A stretch of 64,000 nt of DNA from Paragonimus westermani (GCA_008508345.1 QNGE01002428.1:34421-98420), one strand, 5' to 3'. Shown: positions 25,084 through 38,330, numbered from the stretch's first letter. Notes: generated by a model not told the origin, from the letters alone. Numbers and translations are program-made.

Positions 25084-25252
25084 CATGAAAAACGATGTGT
25101 AGCGAACAAGCTCGTTTTCAGTGATTCATCATCAGGCTAAACACATAACGTTTATATCACACATTTCACGGGAGAATCGTTAGGGGAGTAAACGGGGGGA
25201 CATGTGGTTAATGAGGTCAATCAGTTCAATGTCACACTGCAATCAAGTGCCC
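25084..25252 (+). repeat. Inverted terminal repeat, left arm
   Basis: It starts CATGAAAAACGATGTG and ends CAATCAAGTGCCC. Its reverse complement matches 26,217-26,385 with about six differences over 169 bp. It holds the hammerhead-like fold on the minus strand. Immediately outside is AATCTCACTAT. Confidence 0.9.
25095..25146 (-). ncRNA. Hammerhead-like motif in the left inverted repeat
   Basis: Minus strand: stem I arm ATGTGTTTAGC, CTGATGA (25,135-25,129), nine bases TGAATCACT, GAAA (25,119-25,116), a small hairpin AC-GAGCTT-GT, TC as the predicted cleavage dinucleotide (C at 25,104), then stem I arm GCTACACAT. Stem I forms nine pairs with a two-base TT bulge. Stem III is three pairs counting the A-U closing pair. 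Stem II is not canonical: TGAATCACT can pair only weakly. It is plausible as a ribozyme relic or variant but weaker than the 22.9-kb example. Confidence 0.45.
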
Positions 25253-25261
25253 GTCCTTTTG

Positions 25262-25553
25262 TCGATAAATTCCTTCACTGAACTTAAACTGTACGTTGTA
25301 AGTGTACAGATAAAATAATTGTTAGATCCCGTCAGGCGGAAACTCTCAACACACAGCTTACGCGACTCATGTGTTCTCGTGAATGCGATTAGGGATGCCA
25401 ATCTAACTGGGCAATAAATGTTTTCTCTCGACGTCACATCCTTGTTTACCAACGCCCCATTAAAGGAAACCATAGATTATCTGTGTGATTATATTGAGAA
25501 CAGTGACATGGATATTCAGATACCGTCGGTCGAACCCAAACAATTGCGCAAGA
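25262..25553 (+). pseudogene. PLE RT N-terminal half, ends at internal deletion
   Basis: Reading in one frame: LDPVRRKLSTHSLRDS, then VNAIRDANLTGQ, a TAA, MFSLDVTSLFTNAPLKET and IDYLCDYIENSDMDIQIP. This matches the RT fingers region of copy 1 (SVDVQSLFTNVPLHETIEF...). The frame ends at a TAG after KQLRKN. The sequence GAATTAGCATTC spanning that stop belongs to the thumb in another frame, so the junction sits near 25,548-25,555. Confidence 0.75.
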
Positions 25554-25572
25554 ATTAGCATTCATACGCACA

Positions 25573-26226
25573 ATGTTCATACAGAATGGATACCCGGAGA
25601 GGTTCATAGATAGGGCCAGGCAACAGCGGGGGGTAAAAGACCAGCTGCACTCTGTAGAAAAGAAAGCTGTGCATATCGGATTACCATTCAAAGGCGATAC
25701 TTTAGCTGAAGTTATTACACGTAGGCTCACAAGCGCAGTCAACCGAACATTCTACACCGCTAAATTACGAGTCCACTTTACGTCCAACCCTGTGTTGTGC
25801 CCACGCCTAAAAGATAAAGTGCCTATTTCTGCAGCCTCGTTTTGTGTATATTCATTTACTTGTTCCTGTGGGACCAGTTATGTTGGCCGCACGACTAGAC
25901 GCTTATCGGAACGGATCCGGGAACATCATCCAGCTTGGCTCAACAGTGGTATAACAAAGTCTATCTGCAGCACCGTACTATCACACCTGGTGGATTCAAA
26001 TCACGCTGTCAACGTAAAGGACGCATTTCGTCCAATCTACCGAGTTAGGGCCATCCGGTCGAGAGCGGTGAGGAGTAGGAATCTGTCTACAGCAGAGGCT
26101 ATTGGGATCCGAATGTATAACCCACCCCTGTGCGCCCAAAAACGTTTTGTTCAGGCTCTGGATTTGCCCTGGCCAACCCCCCACCCGGTTAGCCTGTCAA
26201 GACCCATTGTTCAAGTGGGTACTTGA
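25573..26226 (+). pseudogene. PLE thumb and GIY-YIG endonuclease, RT palm deleted
   Basis: A 217-codon open frame beginning MFIQNGYPERFIDRARQQ, the PLE thumb. LPFKGDTLAEVITRRL (37-52) is the linker seen also at 23.5 kb (LPFKGDYCLHQTTQRL). The GIY-YIG domain is at about residues 90-120: CVYSFTCSCGTSYVGRTTRR (91-110), then IREHHPAW. It ends with CAQKRFVQALDLPWP and a 17-residue extension that reads into the right inverted repeat. The ATG is internal to the ancestral protein. An endonuclease without its RT could be expressed, but no promoter is visible. Confidence 0.8.
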
Positions 26227-26385
26227 TTGCAGTGTGACATTGAACTGATTGACCTCATTAACCACATGTCCCCCCGTTTACTCCCCTAACGATTCTCCCG
26301 TGAAATGCGTGATATAAATGTTATGTATTTAGCCTGATGATGAATCACTGAAAACGAGCTTGTTCGCAACACATTGTTTTTCATG
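26217..26385 (-). repeat. Inverted terminal repeat, right arm
   Basis: Reverse complement of 25,084-25,252 with about six differences. The protein stop at 26,224-26,226 lies inside it. Twenty-five bases separate it from the second copy of the 11-bp direct repeat at 26,411-26,421. Confidence 0.9.
26323..26374 (+). ncRNA. Hammerhead-like motif in the right inverted repeat
   Basis: Plus strand: ATGTATTTAGC, CTGATGA (26,334-26,340), TGAATCACT, GAAA (26,350-26,353), AC-GAGCTT-GT, TC, GCAACACAT. The core is identical to the left arm. Two of the arm differences fall in stem I and weaken it (A against C, and A against A). It is in the sense orientation of the element, about 110 bp downstream of the stop codon. 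Confidence 0.4.
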
Positions 26386-26421
26386 ACTACGCTGGGAAAT
26401 TTTCACGAGAAATCTCACTAT

Positions 26422-29400
26422 TACTAGCATCGGCTTCGGCACATTGTCTTACCTGCTCTCCAGGCCAATCTGTGCAATCACGATTACGATAGTGGTGACC
26501 ACAACGTGAACTTTCCTTTATCTTTATTTTTCAGGCAGGTGTCGTTTTTTCGTCACGTTCTCCATACGTTGCGTTGTACAACTATTATTTCATAAGGATC
26601 AATGTTTTACATCAGTTAATATTCCATGTTAATCGAATGATTATGTTAGGTGCCTTCCCCTTTGACTTTCATTCTCGTCCAATCATGTTCATCAAGTATT
26701 ATGATAATTGACAAAATCACACATTTGTTTACCACACCATTCTAGTCACTTTGGGCATATCCAAGTCAGCACATATGTCGCAATGCACAGGAGTAACAAA
26801 TAGACCTAAACAAGTCTCACCATCTGTTTTACTCACCGAAGACCACTGGGCCAATTACTGGCTAGCACCGTCAAGTAGTTGCATGGAAAATTTATTTCCT
26901 TCCATTGTTGTTAACTGCGCGATCTCACTTAAAGACGTTACCAACATGGATCTGAGGATGCAGTTTTAAACATTCAACAAACCGATGATAGACCTCACGC
27001 TGGTTTCACAAGCAACACAAAGAAATTCTACTGACTGTCTGGAAAGTGATGTGGACGACTGCAGGGCTCTCGCAGCCTCCGCATTCTAGTTAAGTACTTT
27101 AGTTGGAATGAGGACACTTGAGAACCGTATTCGAAAACCGATCATTAGTATGACAATCAAAGCCTTAGTAGTTAAGTCATCGATTGTAGTTAACAGTTTC
27201 ATTTCGAGGTAATCCAGCAACCTGATCACTACTCACGAGCGAACACGGCTAAGTGTTTGCATATGATAATGTGAGACAGCTGGTGCACTGATCACCATGG
27301 TTGCTTCAAGAAAGCGTTTTTGCACTCCTAGTCCCGATAGTTGCTAGGATATACACTACCAGCGTGCTCTAACAAAGGCAAAACTCAGGTCAGATGCTTT
27401 TTTGAAGAGGGCTAATCGACAGATTTACAGGAATGCGAAACCTGAGATCAACTATCAGTGATTTTCAAGCCATATCAACTGATACTCCCGCTACTTACAA
27501 ACAAGCGGTCGAAATTCTTGATTAATATTCGTCAGTTACTCATTATTCAATTCATTTTAACAAATAGGACTGTAATTTCCCAGGTGCACACAGTTTCATT
27601 CTGGTGGTTGGTTTGCAGGAGTTGACCAGATGACATTGCTCTCTCAGGTCGTCTAACAGATGCACTCTTTCTGGTATAAATAGGACATAACTGTGAGTTC
27701 TGATAACTTACTCGTGATGAGGAGAAACATAACTTCAAACTCTTGTCCTTAGGGCAATACTTCCTGATAAAAACGACCGTTTTTGGTTCAATCCTTTGCC
27801 GTACAGTAGATGTGTGTTTAGATTAGTCAGTCGGGTTCTGTATAGGCAGTTATTTTATCATGTCTATTCTGTTGTTTAAAAAGCTTTGCGTATCCCTCCT
27901 TATTTTAAGCTATGAAGTGTTGTACAATGTGTGTACATGTGAGCATGTAATGTGTACGACCGTGTAACATAATACACACATTCTCAGGTCTACGGTTTCA
28001 TCAAACCTATCATGAGGCACTGAATGTCTAGATATCTCTCCATTATCTGTTGTCTTGGCTTTCCAGTTTAAACTCATATACGAGGACTTACACCTTCTTT
28101 CACCTGTCTGATATTTCCGTTGAACAAACTCGGTTGAAATCGATTGAAATATATCATTTATTTCACATATCCATTGTTTTGTCAACATACAGGAGAAGAT
28201 TAAAACGGCCTCGCAGAACATTCATGCTGAGTGTGTTGGAAACAATCCAGAAATGATGCACGCAGATTCAAAAGTTTGCTAACGATGGAAGACTTAATTT
28301 TTATCAGTTGTTTCAAAGTTTCTGGATCGGATGTGGAACGATGTGCTGAACCTCTCACAGTCGGTGAACAGTGTGGTTTCAATGTATATACGTGAAGTTC
28401 TGCCCTGAATCGCAAATGTTGGAAATGGCATTGTTGGGGATATTCCAACCCCCCAAAAATTGTCCACTTAACCGGTAATGAACATTCACCACTTTTGTCA
28501 ATTCGAAATCCTCTAATGCACCATCATTTTTTTTATTTCTGGCGCCGATTTACATACTTGACGCTAATTCGCCTGTTATTCATCCGGTCGCTTGACTAGC
28601 TATGAATACGCAAGAGCTGCATTTTTGTAATTTGTCTTCGGACTGAGACAGTAAAAGCTCTCTTCCTGGGGATCGGTCTTTTTCTCTTCATAGTCAGTTC
28701 GGAGATCGGTTCTTCGGGTAAACAATATCACTGCGTCGTAGGAATCGTTCCAGCTCAGTTGCGTCCGCCCGGTTGTTCCGCGTTATAACAGGCATGAAAA
28801 CCCATTGACAGATGTCCGATATCGGAATAAATATTGAATTGCCAGGTACGAATCAAGACAGCTCTACAGCTAAATGTGTCTACTCCGGGTGGTCACTCTG
28901 TACGGTTAGCGTCAGTTTTGGCAGCAAACTGCCCTTGATGACAGCAGCCATTCGTGATGACCAACATAAATAAAAATAGGCACTTGAAAATGAGTAGACT
29001 CAAATATTTCTGACGTCTTCATGGAGGTTACTTTGATGATTTCGATCACGACCAACCGTGGAAAGTTACATGCCCCAAGGAGGCTTGTGTAGGACAAGGC
29101 GAATTTGAGGCTGAGTGCCAAATTAATAGACCCTGTCAAGCTTGCCTGGTCCACTGCAAATGAGAAGGTTGTCGCTTGATTTAGGAGCCTTGTGAACCAC
29201 CGGTATTTCAAGGCGATTTTGCCTAGAACGGCAATCTTGGTGATTGCCGATAATTTTGAAGACCCAATGGGTGGAGCACTTTAGGTTGGCTCCAGAACCA
29301 AGGTACGAGGTGCTGACGGATGTGTTTTCCATCAGTTTGTCTACAATGATGGCAGGTAAAGTTCGCCCGGGATGTGTTTCCAGTCGGATGGATGCCGTTC

Positions 29401-32400
29401 TACTGTTAGGTTGCACAGGCATTATGTGATCAATGATGGTCGTGATAATGATGAAAAAAGAAGTTGTAACACATAGTTGGAAGAACATTGGTAGGCGCCA
29501 AAGCAACTCATGGTAGAAGATATGACGTTAATAAGGGTAAAATCCCACTAGAAGGAAAAAGAGAACTGTTGCAGTTGCATGAGTGAAGATTAGAAGCAGG
29601 AGGACCTCGTATGCCTTTTTTGTTTCTTCACTTCACTAAGGCCAGCAGTGATAAGACTGCTTGGTACAGATGTGATACAAGAGTGGTATGAAGTGAACGA
29701 AGTGAAAACAAATGCTCGAATGATACGACTGCAACATCTCCACCGGTTGGGCGAGCAAAGGGGAACTTATTGAACCATTCTCCATAGCGGGCGGAAGAGT
29801 TGGCATGTGTAGCATACGAACAGAAGCTTCCAGTAAATGTGTCGTGCATATCACTTAAACAAGAAGCCGGATTGCTATTAAAGCTAATCCCTTGAAAACT
29901 ACTAGTATTTTTATTGACTAGAAATAAGACATTGTTTGCACAGACCACGGGCCCTTTCGTCGGTCTGGTTGTACGAGAGTCCATTCTTATCAAGGGCCAT
30001 AAAACGGAACAAGTTTTCCGATTATTTTTAAACTTGCAAGACTGTTAGCAAATATTGATCAGCCCTGTGGACGTTATAACAAGCTTGAAGATGACATCCC
30101 TTTAACAAGGAAAAGTTCAGACCGCATCGGACTGTTCACCTCGGAGAGGATTTCAGAAGACAGAGCGCGATGTGTTGCAGAATAACATGAATATAGAAGC
30201 CAACACTTCTAGTAGTGGTGAAATGTGTTGTTTGGATGCTTCCGTTCCACAATGATTTTTTTACGTTGGTGCGAGATGACGCGTAGTATATTGGTTTCAT
30301 TCAGGTGGATGGAGGATATTTCTGACGTGCTACAGCAGCCAAATTTATTTGCGGTTAGGTGTTGATGAAGCCCGAAGGTCGAGAGAGTACAACCATGGCA
30401 TTTAAAGTAGAACGACAGTAAGTTAAACGCACACTGTTTGGTTTGTCATGAGAACTGGGTTATCAAACAGTGTAAGGAGCCAGCATTTTGATTTTTAATA
30501 TTTCACGGAAGTAGTTTGAATTATATTTTGAGGCTCTATTGATGCTGACACATGGATTAGGTTTGGGTATACGTATGCTCCAATTTAACTCTTGAGGTCA
30601 ATACTGGTTTTTCCAGGCAGTAATATGAGACAGGCAGATTAGGACCCATGTATTACAAAATTTTGGTAGGTTTGGTTGACTCAGCGTCTAGGGTCACACG
30701 ACTGCTCAGAAAATTCCTGAGTAGTCCGAATTACTACGACTGATCTGTAAAGAGAAACTACTTATCGAACATATGTGGATTGACCACAAACCGTTAGGGA
30801 ATAATAAATCGACAGAGGAAACAGGACGTAGTTCAACAAGATAGGTTTTCATTTTACGAGAGTACACAGTCACAAATGAACATATGTCTGGAGAACAAAC
30901 TTCTCCCAGTTTGAGATTTGGGCATGCACAGGAACAGGTTTGAACGCACAGTCGTGGACTCCAGAGGGTAACAGATATATCACAGAAAGGATCAACGATC
31001 TGAAATAGATGACTCCATAAAAAACTAAGACTAACTATTATATTCACCATGAAAATGGCCTCAAACAATTTATGCTGGATCCACCTGAATCCCAAGTATT
31101 TCGAAAAGACTCCGATGACAGCTAATGTGACGTGCCACTAGGTGATACACTGGGATCATGGGCGGTGGATTGTTCCACGTGCTGGCATGCTAAAATCGCC
31201 AGCTGTGGACAGAAGTTAATCATAAAACTTTATACAATACAGTTAACTAAAACTTAATGAATTAACCAATCCGGAGGTTACGGAAGATAGAAACGTATAT
31301 GACTACTTATAACGTCCATTGGGGAGTACTCTCTTTATTCCCATGCGATGGACATAAAGGTACTAATTGTTTTCGTCCGCGTACTTTTAGATAGCTCGAC
31401 GTTCTGTTTAGTATCGTGACCCTGGAATCATTTAAAAATGAAGTCCACTTGCAATTTTAACCTCTTGTGCGGTAGGTTTTATTGCCAGAAGTTGAAGATG
31501 CTTTAAAACGAAGTAGTAAGAAAACCGGCTGACAAGTTTTGGAACAGTCTGGGTCTGACTCCTAGCCACTGGCGGTAAAAATGCTTCGTTTGAATGACAG
31601 CCGTGCTTTGGTTCCAGAAGGAATTGAAAAAAGTGGGAGGGGGAAATGGGGGACATAAGATAGGTCGACGCCTATTCTGAGTCACACAATACGAAAACAA
31701 CCGAAATATGAGAAATTTTCCAGTCCATGAAACAACTGTGGTTCACTTACAGGCTTAAAGACCACGAAAGGTGAAGCATATATTGGAGGGCGATTTCGAG
31801 GCACAGTTATCCGCTGAGTGGAATAATTGACATACCAGATGCAAAAGATGCAACAACTGTGTAGAACCCAGTATGGAAAGATCATATACGTAGAAGGGTG
31901 TGCACCACGGAAGAAAGAAAATGCACAAACATACAACAAGAATGTTCGAAGAAGTCTCTCAGTCATCGGTCATCAGGTAGGCTCACGAAAGTGATTTTAG
32001 GTTATCCCGCTTATTCAAAACACGACGTCAGACAGAAATTCCAGGAGAGCATAAAAAATTGGGACAGCTTGTAAGTAGCACCTAATATGCCTACATTACT
32101 ATCTCATTACATGTAGTCAGACGATCGCTTCAACCAGACCTCTGTTATTGTTCCTCAACACAGCAAAACTCGAGTCCAGCGCTTTCTATCGAAAGAGTTT
32201 GACCCAACTTTTATCTGAATGCCTAAATTGTTATCAACTCCCAACGGTATTCAGATTCCACCAGTTGAAATCAAAAACCAATCTTCGGTAAAGAGCTTCT
32301 CAGAATATAGCCATCGTGCAATATTTTTCATCGTGCTCCTGATTAAGTTGATTAAGGCCCATCCGATGAAAGGAATCAATCCGAGAAACCTAAAGTAAGG

Positions 32401-35400
32401 TTCTCAGTTCTACACTTGTTTAACCAGAAGTCAGCTAGCACTGGGAGGCTGTTAGTGATCTAGTTCTATACTTTTTATATCATCAGCACTTAACACACAG
32501 TTTAACATTATTAACAAATGTTGCTCAATTAAATTTAATGTACACTGGCAATCCTTTAAGTTAAACCATATAAACATTAAGCTTGGTGGCGATGTTGATA
32601 AAATCGTGTAGACAATTACACATATTCATTCAGTAACTTAACAAGTGTAAGCACCACCAATGCGATCTAAAAGCAGAGTAACTCAAACTTAATGATTATT
32701 TTCCACACTGGTCGGCTGAATACGTAAGCTGCAATCAAATGTGGGTGGACGTATACTCCATGAAGGTTCATATTAGTTACTTCGAATTTGAAGGCGAAAC
32801 GTATGTATTGTGTTGTTGCTGTTAAACGTATGTTTATCTGAAGTTCAACGGTCTGGCGTATTATAATTCATTCCAGCGCACACATATACAATTTCAGTGA
32901 TGTAAATGAAGGCATTTCTCCACGCCAGCATGTTCGTGGTCACCGTGAACATGGTAATAAACCACCCAGTAGTTCAGTAACATAGAATGTTTTTGTGCGC
33001 GCCTATAGCAGAAAGTCACAACACAAGAGTGACTTATGTTAACCATGTCTTTCTTTTGGGCTAATTTTGACATCGCTGACTTTAAAAAATTCAAAATAAA
33101 TTATTTTGGAGAAAGCTTTACATGCGTTTTCCTACCTGATATTCGTGTATGCTGTCGTTCGTCTTTCGTTGTGAAGTCAGTAGAGATTTGCCATTATCGT
33201 AACAGAATCTTTCATTTATTTACCCATTAATCAATTACTGTTATCTGTGTAGAATAAATTATTTGAAATTCTAATGAGTCTCACCCGGTCGGAATAATCT
33301 GACTGCATTTGAAATTTGTAAAGAATGGCAAGGAACATTAATTCTGCGTCATCCTAAATCTCAGACTTGTCACAGTGTTTATCAAACAAACTTGGCCACC
33401 CCTTACTTCACTTCTACCTTACTGAGAGACACATCTAACTGGAAACAGTCAGTTGAGAAGTGTACGTCAATTTATTCAGTTGCATGCTCATTTGCCCATA
33501 GACCAGTTACACCAGCAAACTGCCATCAACTTTTTTAACACAATTAGTGGGAATCACTTCTCTCTACCGGTCTCCTGGCAGGTTTTGGGTTTCCCATTAT
33601 GACACGTTTCCATAGGTTTGCACTAATATCACAAGAGAGGCTAACGGTATAATTATAAAGTGATTTAAACAGACTCCCGAACTATAACTTGATAAGTAGT
33701 AAAAATGTAAATACGGATGAATAATAACAACTTCTGTCATCGTGAAACGTTGTTCAGTAAAGGTTTTCGGTATTAATTACTAACAGCAAAGCATCTTTAA
33801 ATTTGAAGACTGGTTTAGTTGATTGAAAAATTCAAAATACATGAGGACAAACAGTGGACGTGATATAGAAACAATTCTTTTAGCCGTCGAATTTGAGAGC
33901 AAGATATCCGATTACTTCGTTTTCGGACTAACATCAGCATGGTTTGTTGGACCGCTAGTAAAATAATTCCTCCAGTCAATTATGGGGACTTAACCACACC
34001 ATCAAACACTTCGAACATAGTATATTTAACCTCAGTTACCTTCACATTATCACATGCTCCATAGTTTGTTAGGTTATTCTGCCTGCTGTTCATTTAGATC
34101 ACAATATGTTTAAACTGCCTTTCAGGCATGAAGGTGTGTGAGCATTTAGGGTTTTCGGAGAATAGAACATTGATCAATCCGTTGGCGTTATACCTTAGAC
34201 GTTTGACGTTCCAGCTTCATTTCAGAGTCGTATGTTTAAAGAATCTTCCTACTGCAGCCTACCAGATGAAGCTAGGCCAGCCTACAATACATCATCTCGA
34301 CAAATAAGCAAAATTATTGCTCCGTAAGAAAAACGCAAATTTTACGCAGAACGCTTTCTAACGTGATCAAAACAAAATCGTTTAATACAAGCCACAAACG
34401 TTTCCTCGACCAAATGCTCGCTTGCCTTCCTCGGATTTTCTGATTTCTTCTCTGATAGGCTGAAATGAAACAGCCGTTTGTGGTTGGCCCAGAAAGAGCA
34501 ATGGCCATGATGGGTGTTTGCTTGCTTGTGGTTTGGTCACAAGTCTTTCAGAAATAGAAGTGCGACAGTTAATAAAAGTAGTTCGTTCACTCCTCAGCAA
34601 ATAGGACAATTGTAACCCCATAACCTGGTGCGTAGGTTTTCAGTACTTAATCAGTGATAGTAAGCTCGACGTTCAGTCGCCTGTGGTGCGGATCAAACCT
34701 AATAAGGTTTAAAAAGTTGCCCACACCTTCGCAGGAAATAATTGGGACCAACTGTTTGCTGAGTATTTTCTATTTTTGTGTGTTTTAAAGGTAGTTGCTG
34801 ATGTCGATGAAACCAATGGTGAACAAGACACTTAGCCGCCAAATTACACAAGCGTCCAATGATCTAATAATTTTCACTGATCACACTGGTACTTTCAAAA
34901 GCCGTCATCAAGAAACAGATCAGTCATAAGTATAGAAAGTTTTTAGTGCATGGAGGCTAGTGCTTCCTCAAGAACACTGTTGTTCAAGAATGAGTTCCCA
35001 CTCATTTGAGAGTCTGTCTGATTTTACACACGTAATGCAAATTAGCCACACACCAACTAAACAGTGCACTTGAGTTTGTGGAGCTATGTTGAAAATAAAT
35101 TCTCAAACTTACAACCATTAAATATTTTAGAGTCAAAGGTGCTTGATTGATTGGTTAACTATGACATAAAATCATGTCAGCCAATATCGTTTGTACCATC
35201 TTTACACTCCCAGAGTGTTACTGATGAGTAGTTGCAGATTTGGTTTATTTTCAAGTTGAACACCACTCATTTGATTGCAGCTTCCGCATTCACGTGGAAT
35301 ATGCAGCCAAGCTGTTTTGAAAACAAGCACTAGACTCGGGTTTCGCTTTCATTAGAGCTCAGAGTTATGCTGACCGAATGATTCAAAGTTATAACCCACA

Positions 35401-38079
35401 GAACGCATAGTTTGATTACATACGATTGGTTTCCTTCCTTTCGACAAACGCCGCATATCCTCATGATGTTCCTCATAGACTTTATCTTACTCTTTCAGGG
35501 ATACTCATCCACCAAGACTCCAGATCAAAGTTGAATGTAGATAGTAAAGAACATTGCCCACGCATTTGCCCAAAAGGCAGAAAAATGATTTCAAAGCAAA
35601 AGATACTCTATTCTTACGGAAGTTCTTGCAGCAGTACAGGCAAACTCACGATTCCATATGCTTCTTGTATGAGTTTCGTAGCTGCCTTTAGGAAAGGGTG
35701 AAACTAAGTCGTACACGCCTGACCACTTTGCTTTGTGACCCGTTCATTTCGACAAGTGTTTTATGAATTGTGGCAGATACACTCAAAATCCCACTTCGTT
35801 CTCTCAGTCCGCCCCACGCCACGCCCTAATCTATCCCGAACTATTCAAATTCCTTTGCAAAGTAGCTCACTGTCAGATTAATCTAGTGGACAACTCTCAA
35901 CTCGGACTTCGGCTTGTGTGTAATTTGATAGTGAAAGCTGAGTTAATCCATAGTGTCACAACCATATAAAAGTATGTATTAACGACACAGTGAATAAACA
36001 ACTTGTTTCAAACTACTTAGCTAACTTCTCTAAGGTCCACAAGTGAGTATTACATGTTTTAGTTCTAGCATCATGCTTCTTGGTAGTCAGTGAAACGTCT
36101 ATTGTGGTAAGAAGATCAAAAGATCACTCGATGTCTCACGGACTTGAGATCTTGGAATTCCAATTGTGTGTTGATCCATATACTATCTATTCTCCCTCAT
36201 GGCTGCAAACATCTTCAGATGTAACTGCTGATAACTTCAGAGTTGTTGAAGGGCACAGATCAAGGTAGTTGTCACCGGTTTATACAAAGACCTGTTTATT
36301 TTGCGTAGAATAAAAATTGGTCAGTAAAAGTAAACAAAAAGGTCTGTAGTTGCAGGTTAACGTGAAAAAACTATAGAAATGGAAATAATCTTTGTCTGTC
36401 AGCTTGGCTTTCGTATTGCACACGCAAATCAGCATGTGAAACATAACTGGTGACTTGCAGAGTCCATAAGAGAACAAATGTAGCCTTGATATAAGAAAAT
36501 GATTCGGATAGAAATGTGAAATATAGACTCAATCCCGTGTTTCGGATGTACGCGTAGTCATTTATTTGATAAGGAGTGGTACTTCTGTTAAAAATAACTA
36601 TATTCAATCACCGAAAGAGTGATATATGGGAGTAAGAATTTAATGGATTACCCCCATTTTCTCCTAATAGGTTAGACTTCATGAACCGCCGATACTGATG
36701 AGTGCTGCCCCGTATCGGAGCGAGCGGACAGCCTGAACATTATTAACGAGCAAGTGTGGTGCAGCTTTCAGGTATATTTTGACTATGCCTTGCATGGGGT
36801 CACTGTGACAGTGATCACGGCCGTCTCCTCAGAACAACATGACCGGAACCAAAGTGCCAGTCATGGCAGCGATATGCACCGCTGATATGCTGTAACAATA
36901 GCGAATCTCGAATCTGTGGGTCTTACTGAAAAGAGATCGGTTAAAATGTGTATATCAGGGTCGTTTGTGGGCAACGTTCCGTTCACATCCACGACACTTC
37001 AACACCACTGGAAGACGTGCCTGAGTGCAACTGTGTTGCGCCTTTACACGAAATTGATATAAGCGTGCGAAATCCACTATCATTCTTATCTGAGGTTATG
37101 TGCATGCGATATTCCGCTCATCCTATTCTAGAAAATGCACTACGAGCACCTCGGGGGATGTGGCTTATGCAGCGTGTGACAACATTCCTTGACTTGCGAC
37201 ACCAGTTATATCCATGTGTATGTTGCACTTTTCAATTAGACGCCTCTTTTTGAGATCGTAATTCAGGTGGTTAATTATATTAGATAAGGTTTCAAACAGG
37301 TCAGCGGTAGAATTATGGAATAGCGTCATATAGCTAGTGTATTGGTTAAGATAACCACGGTTCAAAAAATGTCAGTTGAGACTGGTTCCGGTCACAGTGG
37401 TTGGAGGAACGGAAGCTGCTCAACACCCTCTAGAACAGACATTCATTTTGCTCATTGCAAGTGGTCCTTATTGAGAGGAGGTCACGTTGTGCAGAGAGAA
37501 TGTAGAAAACTGTGTTCAAACTGAACAACACTCCAAGCTCACCTTCCCCACCCCCATGGAGTTTTCATGTTTAGTCGAGCACGAATGTACCTTCTGTGTG
37601 TTTATGAGACCAGATATTCTAACCATAGTACGTAAATCTACTGTTCAAATAATTTCAGAGAAAAGTATCGACATACCTCTATAAGTAGTCATCAGTGCTC
37701 AGCATTAAAGAAAGCATTTACCCCACCAGTGAGTTATACGAGTGGTCTGACAATTCAGCTCGAGATGCTCGCCTGCCAACTTTTGTTCAAACTACTGCAT
37801 AACTAGTCTCTATCTCCCTGTTGTCTGTGGAGGATGCTGTTGTAACAACGCTGACTAGTGACCTGAAGCAGACTGGGTCCATTGTGGGTAGTAGGGTGTG
37901 AACATGTCACCAGCCAGTTATGTTAATCGGTCCACTACAAACAAGTCTTACGGGTGGCTAAATGAGAGCTTGACTGGTAAAAATGTTCGCCGGTTCCAAT
38001 ATCGTCCAAAATTGTTCTCCTTTCCTAGTAGTTTTAATAGCTTAGGAACAAACTTCGTAGTGTTCATATCTGAAAAGTG
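26422..38079. other. Long unassigned stretch
   Basis: About 11.7 kb with no gene, RNA or element I can support. The longest frames are 127 codons (29,123-29,506 minus), 121 (29,628-29,993 minus) and 129 (30,706-31,095 minus). None shows a known domain, and splice signals around them are ordinary. Small exons of large-intron genes could be hidden here. Confidence 0.4.
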
Positions 38080-38170
38080 TTTACGCTAGTGGCTGTAGTA
38101 TGTGTGAGGTTGTAAAATGAAGTTATCTTTGTCCATCAAGATCAGCAGGTCGTCAAAATACCTTACCATT
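38080..38170 (-). mobile_element. Reverse transcriptase relic
   Basis: The minus strand reads VRYFDDLLILMDKDNFILQP, then a stop. RYFDDLLIL fits the RYVDDxLIL catalytic region of an RT, most like PLE or LTR types. Flanking sequence shows no further RT motifs, so this rests on one motif. Confidence 0.3.
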
Positions 38171-38249
38171 TAAAAACCGTGCTAGCATAATCATTGTAGC
38201 TGGCTGCAGTTTTGTTGCGCTAAAGATGGTGAGCAAAACACTTAAAGAG

Positions 38250-38330
38250 ATACGCCTTAGCTTGGAGTTAAAGGCACTCAAGTACCAACCACACAGTTGT
38301 GGGTCCGATCCCCGTTGTAACGATTGCTTC
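38250..38330 (+). repeat. tRNA-like SINE head of a second type
   Basis: Plus strand: an A-box-like TTAGCTTGGAGT and a B-box-like GGGTCCGATCCCC about 50 bp apart. The interval resembles a tRNA head (GGCACTCAAGTACCAACCAC). No cloverleaf with a sound acceptor stem is seen, so it is called SINE-like and not a tRNA gene. It differs from the SINEs at 20.8 and 60 kb. Confidence 0.4.

Larger units (their letters stand above)
25084..26385 (+). mobile_element. Internally deleted Penelope-like element bounded by 169-bp inverted repeats
   Basis: A compact 1.3-kb element on the plus strand. Its two ends are near-identical inverted repeats (25,084-25,252 and 26,217-26,385). Between them lies an RT start whose frame gives LDPVRRKLSTHSLRDS, then, after one stop, MFSLDVTSLFTNAPLKET. 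The RT stops near 25,550 at IPSVEPKQLRK and continues at once into the thumb (ELAFIRTMFIQNGYPER) and a full GIY-YIG domain. About 190 codons normally present, including the YVDD palm, are absent. It is thus a deletion derivative that could move only with help. The arms differ at about six positions, suggesting a recent copy. An 11-bp direct repeat flanks it. Confidence 0.85.

Noticed and set aside
28912..29993. Overlapping minus-strand frames of 99, 127 and 121 codons
   Set aside because: No known domain, no convincing splice sites and no homology I recognise; consistent with chance.
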